Assembly: GCA_020081605.1 (NCBI GenBank)
Contig: JAHREC010000062.1
Coordinates: 4,893,758-4,957,757 of the forward strand
Direction of reading: 5' to 3'
Length of the DNA stretch: 64,000 nt
From: Albifimbria verrucaria
Lineage: Eukaryota > Ascomycota > Sordariomycetes > Hypocreales > Stachybotryaceae
The notes below the pieces were generated by a model that was given only the letters and a program-made list of their open reading frames with translations, was not told where the DNA came from and ran no database searches. This document shows positions 23,543 to 35,311 of this stretch, piece after piece (within the stretch, counting starts at the first letter, position 1; the number at the start of each line of letters is the position of its first letter). A program made the position numbers and the translations under genes.

Positions 23543-23863
23543 ATGAAGTTTTCTGTCGACTTTTCCTTTATTGTTGCTGTGCTGGGTGCCAGCGCACTAG
23601 TACAATGCTTAGGTGAGGAAGGTAAAAGTGTAAGTTATGGCATCACTATCTACAGTATATCAGTAACTTAGCTGCTAAGAATCTTATTAGTGTAAACTGC
23701 CGCTTGGCCTTCCAGCTCTTGGTACAGTATGCTCTAAAACCGCATGTGAATTTGGTATTCTGCCCCTCAGCACTGTGAGTTTTATTATAACTATAACGCT
23801 CCTCCCAACCCTGACACTTTATTTTAGTGCGATAGTGGTCTTAACTGTTGTATCCTTGAGTAA
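23543..23863 (+). CDS. small secreted cysteine-rich peptide (68 aa, three exons)
   Basis: Exons 23543-23629, 23691-23774 and 23828-23863, all joined in phase 0 by GT-AG introns, 207 coding bases. No single exon passes a usual length filter, so the gene is easily missed. Exon 1 encodes a signal peptide (MKFSVDFSFIVAVLGASALV) and a short linker. Exon 2 begins on a cysteine and carries three (Cys 30, 43, 48). Exon 3 also begins on a cysteine and carries Cys 58, 64, 65. The six mature cysteines read C-x12-C-x4-C-x9-C-x5-C-C, a knottin-like or small-hydrophobin-like size class. A TATA box lies 95-100 bp upstream. I do not recognise a family. A secreted effector or antimicrobial peptide is the likeliest role, but this is inference from architecture. 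Confidence 0.7.
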
Positions 23864-25000
23864 GAATATTATATTGGATAAGATGGTCTCGGCTGTTTTG
23901 AGATGGACGGAAGATACAACTCAAGACTTTGGTTTAAGGATATTACGCGTACTGTGTAATTACTGTGCCAAGCAGCTAGGGAGATCTGGTTGGTGTCAGT
24001 GCGGGAGGCTTGTTACAGCGGAGTGGAGACCTTAGGGTGCAATAGTGAATAGACGAGTATTTGAAGAGTCCTGGCAGTGAGGAGCAAGGCCCTTGCTTGT
24101 ATATCACCTCTAACTCCACTAAACTGAGTACCTCAAGGTATAGGGTAGGATTTTGTGCCCTGACAGCATTCATTGAGAGGCATAGCGCTAGACAAGGGAC
24201 AAACGTCTCCTTATGTCCAGACAGTATTTCAACGTGTTAGCAGGTTTAATAAGTCTCCAGCTGTATTACATATCAACGCTGTGGCTTTGATTTGTTTTTA
24301 TAATCGAAAATCCAACGCCTTATTATACCGCAGCAACTAACTGATGCCAAGTTATACATACCTATTCAATCAATAAAATAATTTATTATCCGTTTCAAGA
24401 TATACCTGGAACTGCGAAAGATACAACGCAGTCGTCTCATCCCAGAATTAGGAAAATTCAAGGAGCAAGGAGCCCTTGTACATATACACAGCGATGGCTT
24501 AGATAGCCTGTCGCGCCCAGCACCACTGATCGCGTGGCGCCTGAGGTGACCAAATCGTGGATTGAAGGTTAGTGATAACGTTGAACGCAAATGATACTTT
24601 TGTCTTATCGGTCTTGTCACAGAACATTATAATTATTTGTCATAAGGCCTGGTCCCGGGTGTCTTAAACGTCAAACTCATTAATTCGTTATGTTTATTAT
24701 TTTTATTATTTTAATGCCCCATGGACTTGGGCTCTGTTAAACCTCAAACGTGATTGATTTCTACTTGTATTATTCTATGTTAAAGAGATACGCGGATCTC
24801 ACCGAGACAACCATTAGCCAACTGCGAGAGTCTTCAAGCTATTGAAATCACTACATTAAGGAGCCTTTACCACTATATTTTATGAGAACCCAAGCGGTGT
24901 GATCTCGACTCCTAGCCACTTTGTGCAACTGCTTTATCCACGTTTATCGAAGCAGCATTACCCTAGAGTGCCGCTTGATATTTGCTTCACGTATGCCTAG
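23864..25000. other. intergenic, AT-rich
   Basis: No supportable gene. A short palindrome GCAAGG-C-CCTTGC lies at 24084-24096. A similar AGGAGCAAGG stretch recurs near 24462. Confidence 0.45.
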
Positions 25001-26772
25001 TAACATGGGCGCTAGCACAGCAAACCGGTTTTAGGCTGGCTCAGGCAATGTGGGGTCGGCAACTATTACAAACGCTTTATGCGAAACCAAACCGATTTCA
25101 GAGTAGAAAAAGTGTGCATCAGCGCTCCGCGTGCTCTCGCGGAGTAGCAGCTGTGCTTTGGTGGGGATGGTGACGGACAAGGGAGGAGTCCAACTGACGC
25201 CCGTTTTACGAAACGTTTCAGAGTGTCGCGCGTGTCGAGGAGTGGAAGTGGGGATTTGAGGCTTTAGTTTGTTGAGGCGCGTGATGTTTGGGGACTTGGA
25301 ATGTGGAATGCTGTCGGTGCGGAAGAAGATGTTTGCGGATGACGAAGGGTTCGTTTTGCTAGCTTTTGTAACAAACATGGTGAAAGAGCCGAGAGGACTC
25401 GTCCTGATGCAAATCAATCTCACGTGTCTGGGGATCGTTACCTCGTGGGACATAGCCGCCATCGTCTTGCCCTTGGATGGGGCTAGGTTCTTCCTCGTAA
25501 CATCTCCCAAAGTCCGATCCAACCAAGCACACACAATGTATGTGTACTTGAATCGCCGCCGCAGAGTCTTGATTGAGTGGTTGCGGGAACTCCGACCGTA
25601 GCGATTCCATGCGCTGGCCTTGGCGGCCGTTTGAAGAGGCCGACGTTGCCGAGGACGCTGTGCCTTTGGCGATGCCAGCCAAGTGCGGGGATCTGCACAG
25701 GCAACAAAACCTTGGTCGGACCCGCGAGCGAAACATTGCAGGCATGTAGGTGCTTTGCTCCCCGGTGGCCGTTCCTGGGCTCGAGTGTCTGCCCTGACTG
25801 CATGGACAGAGCGACTGCCGACTTAGCCGCGACTTGGCGCTGAAACAAGCGGCACCAGCTGCTCTAGTGTTTCGGAAGCTTCCGAGTCATGTATCGTGCT
25901 TCAGGAGGGGACCCTCCCCGTCGATCTCCAAGATCCCCACTCATCGCAGAGGCTCGGGTGCTATTATTGGTGGATCAGATCAGCCTCCCGTCTTTGCCCG
26001 TACAGTACCCTTGCCGTATCCCTGGGTCAATCTCCTTTATCCAGATTTGTTGACGTTGGTGGGACATGCCGCGAGACCAGCGTACACGGCCCTTTGCTTG
26101 CGGTGCCTATGTAGACCGGCCATAACCTCGAACTCGGGAATATTGTGTGATGTATCCAGTTGCTTGGTATGCCACGGCTAGTTCGAGCGTCATTGTCGGC
26201 ATGGCTTCTGCATTCACCTGTTTCCCGTCTCCACAACAGAATTGGCACAGACGCGAAACGAACCCTGGGTCATCTCCACAGCCTTTGCCGCCGCTGCCAA
26301 GCAAACGACAAGGACTCCTCTACCTGCATACGCTCAGGCTAGCCTGATTGGCCCCTTCTCTGCGCTATGCTCAGGGGCCCTTCTCCTAGACCGTTTCGAT
26401 ATTCAGACGTGTCTGGTCTCCCAAAACCACGATGATGGCGACCAGTGGATCGTCAACACCACAGCACAGTCCCTTCTTGCCCGGCTCTCAGGTATCGATC
26501 AACCCAGCGGCGCCTCAGGAAAGCCCGCCGGCCCTTCGACCAACCTATCGCATCAAGCATCCCAACTGACACCTGAGTCTGCCGAGCTCCATGAGGGCCC
26601 ACCGACATGTGGGACCGTTGCCCAAATCCGCCGCTCATCGACCAGAGGACGGACTCTCGCTTTTTCTCAGGAAGCCTATATTTACCGGTGTTGTCTCTCT
26701 CTCTCTAGCATCACTCCTCATCTGCTCTATTCAGTTCTCATCCTCTCCCCAAAACATCTAATCTTCTTCAGT
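25001..26772. other. GC-rich region upstream of the Egh16-like gene, no recognised gene
   Basis: Base composition turns visibly GC-rich at about 25.0 kb and stays so to the gene at 26931. Long open frames appear on both strands (for example 25031-25534 minus, 26242-26811 plus), but they overlap in several frames at once and carry no domain, as expected by chance in GC-rich DNA. A long promoter or the remains of an old gene are both possible. Confidence 0.4.
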
Positions 26773-26836
26773 CGGTTGATCCGATCTGCCCTTTATTCAC
26801 TTTTCGGTTGATCCGATCTGCTATTTATTCACTTCT
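26773..26836 (+). repeat. two tandem 32-bp repeats in the leader of the Egh16-like gene
   Basis: Two adjacent copies begin CGGTTGATCCGATCTG and end TTTATTCACTT, differing at only a few bases. They end 95 bp before the ATG at 26931. Each copy carries TTGATCCGATC, so they may duplicate a regulatory site. Slippage would change the copy number easily. Confidence 0.75.
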
Positions 26837-26930
26837 CTACCAAAACATCAAAACTAATTCAATCCTCATCACCTCCTATAACCACCCATTTATACCCTTT
26901 GTTTTACCATCAAAATCAACCATTTTCAAC

Positions 26931-27725
26931 ATGTATCCTCAGTCTGTCCTCCTCGCTCTTGCCGCCACTGCCGGCCTTGTCAGCGCCCACGGCAAGATCC
27001 AGTCCGTCACTGGTGACGCTGGTGGTGCCGGCACTGCTCTCGGCATCAAGGGTGATGCCGTCCCCGCTTCGGCGCCAACGACGACACCGAGTCGGATACC
27101 ACCGTCTTCGGCGGCAACCGCAACAGGCCCATGACCGACGGCCTGGGCAAGACCACCTCCAGCGGCCAGCTCAAGGTTGCCGACATTGGTGAGAGCATGA
27201 AGCTGATGGGCAACACCTTGCCCCAGGTCTCGCCCAACGGCGGCTCCATTACTGGTACTTGGCGCACTGTCACCTCTGACGGCACTGCCAACGACGCCAA
27301 CGGCAACCTCTTCGCCGTCATCGACCCCACCGGAACCGGTGCCTACTCCAAGGGCATCAAGGCCACCGCCACCTCCAACATGGTCGGCAACGGCAAGGGC
27401 AACGTCGTTCAGCGTGCCGTCGACGCGATCATGCACGCCGTTGGCTTCCAGAAGCGTGCCACCAACGTTGGTGCCGACGCCGAGTTCAAGGTCGACATCC
27501 CCGCTGGAACCAAGTGCACTGGCAATGATGCCGCCAGCGGCATGACCAACTTCTGCCTCCTCAAGGTCGCCAACAACAACGGTGCCGGCCCTTCGGTGGT
27601 AACGTTGCCTTCCAGATCGCTGGTGAAGGAGGTGCTGCTGCCACCACCCCGCCGCCGGCAGCGACAACGCTGCTGCTTCCACCGGTGGCAAGAAGAATGC
27701 CCGTCGCCAGGCCTTCTCTGCATAA
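26931..27725 (+). CDS. Egh16/GAS1-family secreted protein (DUF3129)
   Basis: Signal peptide MYPQSVLLALAATAGLVSA, then HGKIQSVTGDAGGAGTALGI, the conserved start of the appressorium-associated Egh16H/GAS1 family. MTDGLGKTT, the LPQVS/GGSITGTWR region and VDIPAGTKCTG follow further on. These proteins are known in pathogenic fungi as secreted, surface- or infection-stage proteins. The frame breaks three times, each at a run of C (27062-27065, 27589-27591, 27647-27650). One missing base per run gives a continuous 265-residue frame ending at TAA 27725. Codon use is strongly C-ending, unlike most neighbours, which suggests high expression or a different origin. No intron. The breaks are more likely undercalls than decay, because everything between them is well conserved. 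Confidence 0.85.
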
Positions 27726-29599
27726 ACGGTGGGAGAAAAACAAATTTATAACTTCGGCGGTGACAAGGCAAGAAAGTAAAGAAACCGAACATGGGAAAGA
27801 GGAGGGTATCAAAGTTTAGAATAAAACAAATAAAAAAAGAGGCTTTTAAAAGCTAGAATCTAGTCATAGATACTATTTATAAAACATTTATACATAAATT
27901 CTCATATAAAGGGTTTAAAATAATTCAATCGTTTATTTAACCTTTGTGCTTCCAGTGCAACGGGGCAATATATCTTTCAGGGAGCCCTGAGTAATACTTG
28001 ACCGGTTGAAACCGAAGGCCGCCGTACCCTGGCATAGTATACTAAAACCCCTATCTTATTGGATGTGGGCAGGGTACATCTACATAATGAACCCGCAATA
28101 TCTTAGTCAACATGCCGATACATAAAGAAACTTAATATCGCTCTATTGATGGCAGATATACTATATAGATCTTCATAAGGTCACTAAATGATGGGATTTC
28201 CATTACTACTTAAATTGCTAGATAGCTAATGTCACCCGTTTTCTCCCAGTTTTAACAGGATGAGATGCATGTCTATCATGTAGATGTGCCCCTCGCATAT
28301 TCAATCACATAGAAGTGAGTTGCTCAACACTGGACCCTTCCCTGTAATATTACACTTTGCCCAACAAGTATAACTAAACCTATATATAACAGACGGCGCA
28401 AGGAATGTCAGAGTAAGTATCTAAGTTACGTCAAGTTATCAAAGAATACAGCCATTGTCTCTGTAGTTGGATTATCAGGCACAAAGATGAAAGAGACGCC
28501 CTTGCGTGCCACTTACTGTCAAATCCTTGTCATTATGCAGAAGGAGACATTAAACACATCATTGGCTTGAGTGCATTGGAGCATATTGTACCCAAATGAC
28601 CAATACGGCTTGTGTGTAGCTTGCCAGTAGCGATACGGATAATCCTAACCACAACGGTCATATTTTTATTAAAATTTCATCTATGCTGTATCTGGAGCAG
28701 AAAATCTTGCATGAGTAGATGGAATATTGCCAGTCCATACTTCTGCTTCCATGCATAACAACAGGAGACGTCCGCGTTGCTAGACTTCCGTGAGCATATT
28801 CACTTCCAATTTGACTATGATTTTAAGCTTGTACATTGTGCCGCAACCAGCGCCTAGTTAAGACTACGAATGGAGCCTTCTAGCTTGGTCCTTAACACGG
28901 AAGCTATATCTGTTTGTATTACCCCAACTACTCAATATCCAAGAGACTTCCGGTGCTGGCCATGTCAGACTGGTGATTGTTGCTGAGCCAACAAAGGAGC
29001 ATCCAGGTGCAGCTCAACATGGAATCAACAGAGCATCGGTCTCCAAAATCCTGTCCTGAGAAAAATATCTGTAGGCATTGGGGGCAAGATTTGTATAAAG
29101 CGCATCACCAAATACTTTGTTGAAGGATGTGTAACTTGAAACGTTTTCTTGACAGACAGTCTAATGGCTGATGCCAGACGACATAGAAAACGTTTATTCT
29201 CAAGTCTAGGAGAGTGTAGCTAATATAACAATTTATCACAAGTATCTACCCAGATTCTATCAGGTAGTATGTAGTAATATTGGGATCAATAACGAAATGT
29301 GATAAATTATTAACTAATATCTGAGTGCTTGTAAGGCTATGCTCGTGCTGCCATGAGCGGGGTAGCGTGCACGATCTACCACAGGAAAATTATTGAACAT
29401 GGCGTTCCTGAGACAAGTCGAAGCGAAGCAAACAGTATTCTTAAAAGCTGTCGGAATCAACCGTATTTAACGAAGCACTGACCGACATAAATTAGCTCAT
29501 GAATCAATAACTGGTTGACTTTTATATACCTTCTGTATTTCAACACCAAAACGATCCTAGAAAGTGTTGAGTAAGTTAGTGGGTGTTCCTATAGAAATT
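27726..29599. other. AT-rich gene-free region
   Basis: The 3' flank of the Egh16-like gene has an AATAAA-like signal near 27820. Beyond it no gene, repeat or element is recognised for nearly 1.9 kb. Confidence 0.55.
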
Positions 29600-29821
29600 T
29601 CTTTATAGCAAACTAGAACCAATTTCTTACAAGTGCTAATGGCCGCCCATTCGGAAAGTCTTGGATACATTTGACGACTTCAGGATATCCCTATGCAGTC
29701 TGGTTAATCTCGACAACTACTGGCACTCATTCGTTACCACGAAGGAGACTGGTTTGTAAACTTAGCCTACAGCGGTAACCACCCCAACAAGGCCAACGAG
29801 TACGATGGCGAAGAGTTTCAT
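29600..29821 (-). pseudogene. remnant of a small secreted protein gene
   Basis: ATG at 29821 opens a perfect signal peptide (MKLFAIVLVGLVGVVTA) but stops at TAA 29762-29764. Beyond it a shifted frame reads protein-like sequence (YPEVVKCIQDFPNGRPLAL, around 29630-29680) with another stop before it. The upstream region is a normal promoter: TATAAATAAG at about 29914-29923 and an A/C-rich leader. An unrecognised intron could explain part of this, but the in-frame stops look like C-to-T changes. Probably a decayed effector-type gene. Confidence 0.5.
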
Positions 29822-29929
29822 GGTGGCGTTAGATTGAGGAATGAATTTATTTGTTGGTAAGAAAGTGTGAGAGCTAAGGACGGAAGCCCTTTATCTGCTC
29901 AGCGAGTAGCGGCCTTATTTATAATACGC

Positions 29930-30849
29930 CTTCTAAGATTTGAATGAGGGATTCTCTCCAAATGGGCATGAGTAATACTGCCCCTTTGCACCTAGTCTCT
30001 TTTAGATGGAAGCGTCATGTTGTCTAGTATTTTCGAACTAGAAGTGAGCATGTCTCAGCGGTTTATGACGTGGTAGACTACGTGCAAGCAGAACAGATGT
30101 TATGTAATAAGTGCGTCGCCACGAGGGATATATAACCTTGCAAATTCCGAGACTGGGCTTAAGAACAGTGTAAGAAACGGTCGATCCTTTGACTCACTGA
30201 AGATTTGAAGTAAGGCCAACCAGTAGATACCGCTTGTGATTTAGGGCGAAATTGTCAACTGATTCGAATGATTGAAACATATCACATCAGCCACTCATCG
30301 CAACGTCCAGCTCAGCCAGTCCCGTGAATACTTCAAGGCGCAATAGGGGAGAGCTTTATTTTTCTAGGACATTCCACTCACGGCGATCTCTTCCCACCTT
30401 CCACAAGATATGCCGCGGCCACTATCTGCGCACCTGTATCAAGACTCCAACGAGGATACCTGACGAGTTCACCTGAACGGGAACACAACTAATGAGAAAC
30501 GAGATGAACGGCTCCCGTTCGATTAGCAAGAGACGGCGCAATATAGCTGCCCAACTTAGAGGCGCTAGTAATGGAGAGTAGGTTCAGTAGCTATCATTCG
30601 ACTTTGGTTAGGTACTAATATAATGGAATAGAAACCCCAAACTTTTGCTATATTGTGAGTTATTCAACAATCAGGTTACTACTCTTGAGGATTTGGTGGG
30701 TAATTATGCCAGGCTTATTTGTCAACCGAGCGATAGGACTATATAGTAAGTGATATACTAATTATTGACCTGAAGTATGTTAAGAGCTATCTTTTGTGGA
30801 ACATTTAAGATTAGAACAGGCATGCAGACCAAGTTTACGACCATGAAGA
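29930..30849. other. intergenic
   Basis: No supportable gene between the secreted-protein remnant and the 3' end of the rhamnosidase gene. Confidence 0.5.
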
Positions 30850-33800
30850 TTAATCCCTAATTACCACCTTCATATATGGCGTCAATGTGACAGTGCCAAT
30901 TAGGCCGTTTTCAGTGGACACTGGTGGCAAGGGGAAATCGAGGCTAAGAGGCTCGACCTTGAGAGGAGCATCCCCAGCGTTTCGAATACTTGGCAGGATG
31001 GACCTCAAGTAGTTCCACATCGTGCTGGGTACGATCACCAGCACATCATTTTCTCCTATCTTCAAGAATGGCCCAATGTCAGCTACTGGCTTATTCAAGT
31101 CAAGTGGTGGCACGCGCTTCCCGTTGACCCAGAGCTTGATTGCGTGTGAAACCTGGGAAAAAGATATGTAAGCCCCGTGAGGGGTTTCCAACTGATGCCG
31201 CTGGGGGCCATGTAAATGAGGACACATAGTAGCCCACACCGGAGGTGTTTGTCAACTGGTTGCCTAGTGTGGTCCAGGACGCAAGTGGAGCCTTGAGATG
31301 GTGCGTAGTGTTACGTTTGGACGCTACCACTGTCGCAACTGACATGTCACCAGGCGCCTCCCAGTGCTCGACTGTCAGATCCCACTCCTGGAGCTCGAAT
31401 GCTGGTGGAACGCTAGCAGATTGAATAGTTATCGAGCTTCCCGCACTAAGAGTGCCTTTGGATGGAGATGCCGAGCGAGCCACGCGTAGCACATATCCAA
31501 ATGCTTTTGTGTAATCTGTTCCAAGGACAGAAGCTGGGAGGTTTGTGAAGTAGTTCTCCGGTGTTTCTGTGCCTTGAAGAGGTTTCTGGCTAAACACCAG
31601 GATCTTGGCTTCATGGGCAGCCAAGCGTAGCGAAATGGTTACTCGACCTCGCTTAAAGTCTCTCTTGTAGTTCATGACTGGTTTCCGTGCACCTGTCCAC
31701 GCATTAAAGATGTAAGGGATGCCTGTTGTGTCGACCTCGACAGAGCCTTGGGAAGCATTTCCATTTGAGAATATGAAAACAATGTTCAAGCCGCTTTTTG
31801 AATCGTGGCGCACTGCGTGATACCAGACACCGTTTGTTTGAATCTTGGCTGTAGGTTCAAGCCCGATTGACTCCAGAGTTTTCACCACGCCACTTGTCAC
31901 AACAGAATAGACGCTCGGTAGAGACCGAAGCTTGTCGTAGGCTGCCCAGGTCTTGGCTTTTGTTCCAGCGTGCGATTCATAGTAAACAGGATGGCCCACA
32001 ATCAGAATTGGCAAACCGGACTCAGCAAACTTGATAAGATCTTGAACAGCTTCAAGAGTGATGAGACTTTTGTCTGGAAGGACTAGGGCTTTGAAACCAC
32101 TTGTAGCCGGTGCGAGCAATTTATCTCTGACATAAGACTCTTTCAGCTTAAAATTTGCCGGTGTGAGGTATCCATACGTATAGCCTGTATGTATTTCTGC
32201 GTCAGTTCAAGTTACTGGATCTAACACCTTTGGTGGGTCTCACCTGTCTTGATAAGATCATCTGGGGTGTAGACTTTTGGGAAAGAAGTGTTCGTCACTG
32301 AAACCTTGTTATAAATTGCAACGTCTAGACGAGCAACACCCATCTGCAAGACAAGCTGCGTTCGTGCAAGATAGTCCATGACCTCCCTAAACCCATTGTT
32401 CCAAGAGGGTTGCTTGGGCGAATATATCTCTGAGAAGACGTACTGAAATGGTGTATATCCCGGCCACGTTGTTTGATAGTAGTTACCAGTGTACGACTGC
32501 CCATGTATATAAAACTTGTTGACGCCGCTTGCGAAAGCCATATTCGTGGAATAAAGAAGTCGCAAGAACGTGTAAGAATACGCCGAAAGCATTACCGCCC
32601 CCACCTCATTGGAGATGACAGGCTTGCCAGCAAGGATTGCCGATCCTGTGTACTGTAGGTAAGCGTCCCGGCTGTCGAAGAAACCCAAGCTTTCGCATTC
32701 TGGGACGTCCACAAACGGGATGTTTGTTGCCATATCCATGGGGAGATTGTACGACACCTGCGCTCTGAAGGACAGCCCAAGTCGCCTGTTAAGCCACTCG
32801 CTCATCGTAGTCAGGTACTCGCGGTGGCCTAGTTCAAGAGTGGCGCGATAATCGTTTTGCACGCTACGGCCCTCATGGGGAGTATCGAGCACTGCCTGAA
32901 GGCGCCCTGGATTTGCACCTTGAATTGCAATATTGTTGTTGGAGAACATGACGAGAGGCAGGTATTTCAAGATGTCATATCCATGTTGCCGTTGAAAGCG
33001 AGCAGGTAGGTCATCGCTCCAGTTGATAGTCGACAAAATCTCCGGGCTATCTTCCCAGCCTGTAGATTGCATTAGTCCATGACAATGGTCTTGGAAAAGG
33101 AATGCTGGCACCTACCGTTGCCGCCTACTTGCCTTAGGGTTTCATCGAGGCCGTTTTTGAGGATATGCTTCTCCCAGAACTTGATAGTAGTAAGAGCGCC
33201 GCGAGGGTTGAAGTGATCCACGGTATAGGAACCATTGTCGAAGACAGTCTGTGTTGCAGTGTTTGGGAATTTGAGGTTTCTTCGCAGGCTTCGTTTCTGG
33301 TAGAAGGCGAAAGCCCAGCGCTCAGCAGTTCCAGAGGCTGGACCCAACTGGAGATCAATTTGGCCGTCCTGGGAAACCTTGTTGGAGCGCTCACTCAGCG
33401 AATTTTCTCGGAGAACAAAAGAGGTGTAATTGTATCCCACTCCGAAGACAGTGGATGTACCCCATTGCTTCACTTGACGTGATCTCACATCAGCAATGAC
33501 AAGAGAAACCAACTTACCGGTACCCCACCCAACAATCATTCCTTCTAGTGACCCATTGGCCGGAACTTGCTGGGAGTAAGGCACCTTAGCACTGATGTTA
33601 GCACTCAGAGTTGCTCGCAACGGCGTGTCTACTAGTTTTCGCCGGCATTGACGAATGAAACATTGGTTCATTCCACGGTAAGGAGCTTACTAGATCCCAT
33701 TGCAGTCCTTCGTCATCAGCCTGTGCAGGAACGCCTTGCCCTTGATTGGGACCGAGGGCAAAATCCATAGTGAGGCCGTGGGACTGGTGTGCCTTGAGTG

Positions 33801-34127
33801 CCCGACGAAACAGGTTGACAAAGGGCTCGGTGCCAAAGCCATATTTAGCCCAGGCCGCGCCTGGTGGGTAGCTGCCTGCATCGCCACCATACTGATAAAA
33901 GGAATGAATTCGACGCCGCCAGCGCCCACACTAGCGGCACGTGCAATGTCCGCTTCAACAACTGATGCGTCTACGCTCGCATCAGGGAGCCAATATCTGA
34001 AAAAGGCCGAGACTTGCTGGGGGCTTGCAAACTGCCGGGTGTCCTCGCCGCAACCACCGGTAGCTGAGACATAATTTGATGTCAGCACTGCCAGCAAGGA
34101 GAGAGCGGGCGAAAGAGAAAACCTCAT
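30850..34127 (-). CDS. secreted alpha-L-rhamnosidase-like glycoside hydrolase (GH106 type)
   Basis: Four exons (33691-34127, 33116-33631, 32244-33059, 30850-32184), about 1035 residues. A signal peptide (MRFSLSPALSLLAVLTSNYVSA) starts it. The N-terminal barrel shows FRYWLPDASVD, VGAGGVEF and FGTEPF, then NGWEDSPEI, QRQHGYDI, VDVPECESLGFFDSRDAYLQ, GAVMLSAYS and a TTWPGYTPFQYVFSE block. This order fits fungal GH106-type rhamnosidases. The C-terminal beta-sandwich carries KLWVNGKRVPPLDL. Frame breaks fall at 33897-33900 (T run), at the first donor (33690), and at 31203-31207 and 31173-31176. One base missing at each makes the length divisible by three. It would cleave terminal alpha-L-rhamnose from plant glycosides or pectin side chains outside the cell. 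It heads a block of esterases and beta-glucosidases. Confidence 0.75.
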
Positions 34128-35311
34128 GGTGTATGTCCATGTACACTTCGTTATTCCGAATATCTCAGTACTCGAATGCTTCTTACAGATGAGCAATGAT
34201 TGAGAAACATGGGAGACAGAGGTAACATAAAACAGAGGTGTGAGTGACATTTAATCAAGCATTGTTGGTATCTGCGCAGGAACAGAGCGAGCCAGCAGCG
34301 TACGTAAGCGCCTTGATTCAACTCCCAACTTCCTCGGCACTGGTCCACGCGAAGTATGCCTTTTCGGAGCAATGAAGAGAAAGGAGTTTAGCCACATAAT
34401 GCTGGGAACAGATTGCCACAGCAGAATGGCCCAGCTGTTGACCAAGGCCAAATTACTTTCATGTTGCTTCGGACCGGCCACACGCCGCCGGACCGGACTT
34501 GCATAGCCTTGTGGGCAGGGGTGTCAAAGCCTACCTAACCTTTTCTGGTTACCACAGCTTCAGGGTTGTAACTCACTGCCTTGAAGTTCGCCGAGCATAT
34601 TGCCGCTTCGAGGATTAACGGCGTTCTACAACTGGGTTTTCAAGTTGGCCAACACGAGTAGATGGTAGCACGACTCGAGATTATACTGGTGCATCGCCTA
34701 GTGAGCGATGGCGGTTGGATCACAGGCACAATAGCAGGGGCATGGGCATGCTTGTTTATGGCGGCCAAGCACGCTCATTTCCCTTTGTTCACGCTCCGAT
34801 TCGGATTGACCGAGTTTCTCTCCTCGCAGTTAGCATTTACGACTTGACGCCTTGTTCGACTTTTTCGAGCGGACCCAGCGCGGTTATCACACGTGCTAGT
34901 TCGTCTTAGCATACTGAATACTTAAACTGTACCTATGGCCTGCCGATGGGACATGAAGGAGAGGTCGGTTCAGAATGGACTGTCTTGTGGTAAGCAACAT
35001 TATTGACCGCCACTGCATAGTAGTGGCTTGCAACAGCTCAAAGAATGTTCGGTAGCGGAGGACTCGAACGGCTCAAAGGCTTGTTCACATCTAAACGGGT
35101 GTACGCACTACTGGATCACGGTGATTGATTAATTCAGCAATATTTTGGAGTCTGCACTGCTCAACCATGTTGTTGTGACGGTGCACAAGCATGGAGCTGC
35201 TTCTATTGCCCATAACGACTGTATTGATTAAAAGCTCGTGCGTGGACAACTCCATCTGTGCAGTATTTGCAATACCATGACCTGCTCCAGCCGTTATTTG
35301 GACTTTTTAGC
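34128..35311. other. intergenic, promoter of the rhamnosidase-like gene
   Basis: No gene recognised. In-frame upstream ATGs (to 34250) would extend the rhamnosidase but lie before its signal peptide and look like leader sequence. Confidence 0.45.

Noticed and set aside
25031..26811. Several long open frames (up to 189 codons) in the GC-rich stretch
   Set aside because: They overlap in several frames and both strands without domains, as expected by chance where stop codons are rare.
26939..27691. 250-codon minus-strand frame opposite the Egh16-like gene
   Set aside because: Shadow of a C-ending-codon gene; low-complexity Gly/Ala/Val content and no family.
33482..33540. Possible 45-bp intron in the rhamnosidase-like gene (GTAAGT...CAAG)
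   Set aside because: The stretch is open and a multiple of three, reads naturally through and lacks a pyrimidine tract; kept as coding, though it cannot be excluded.
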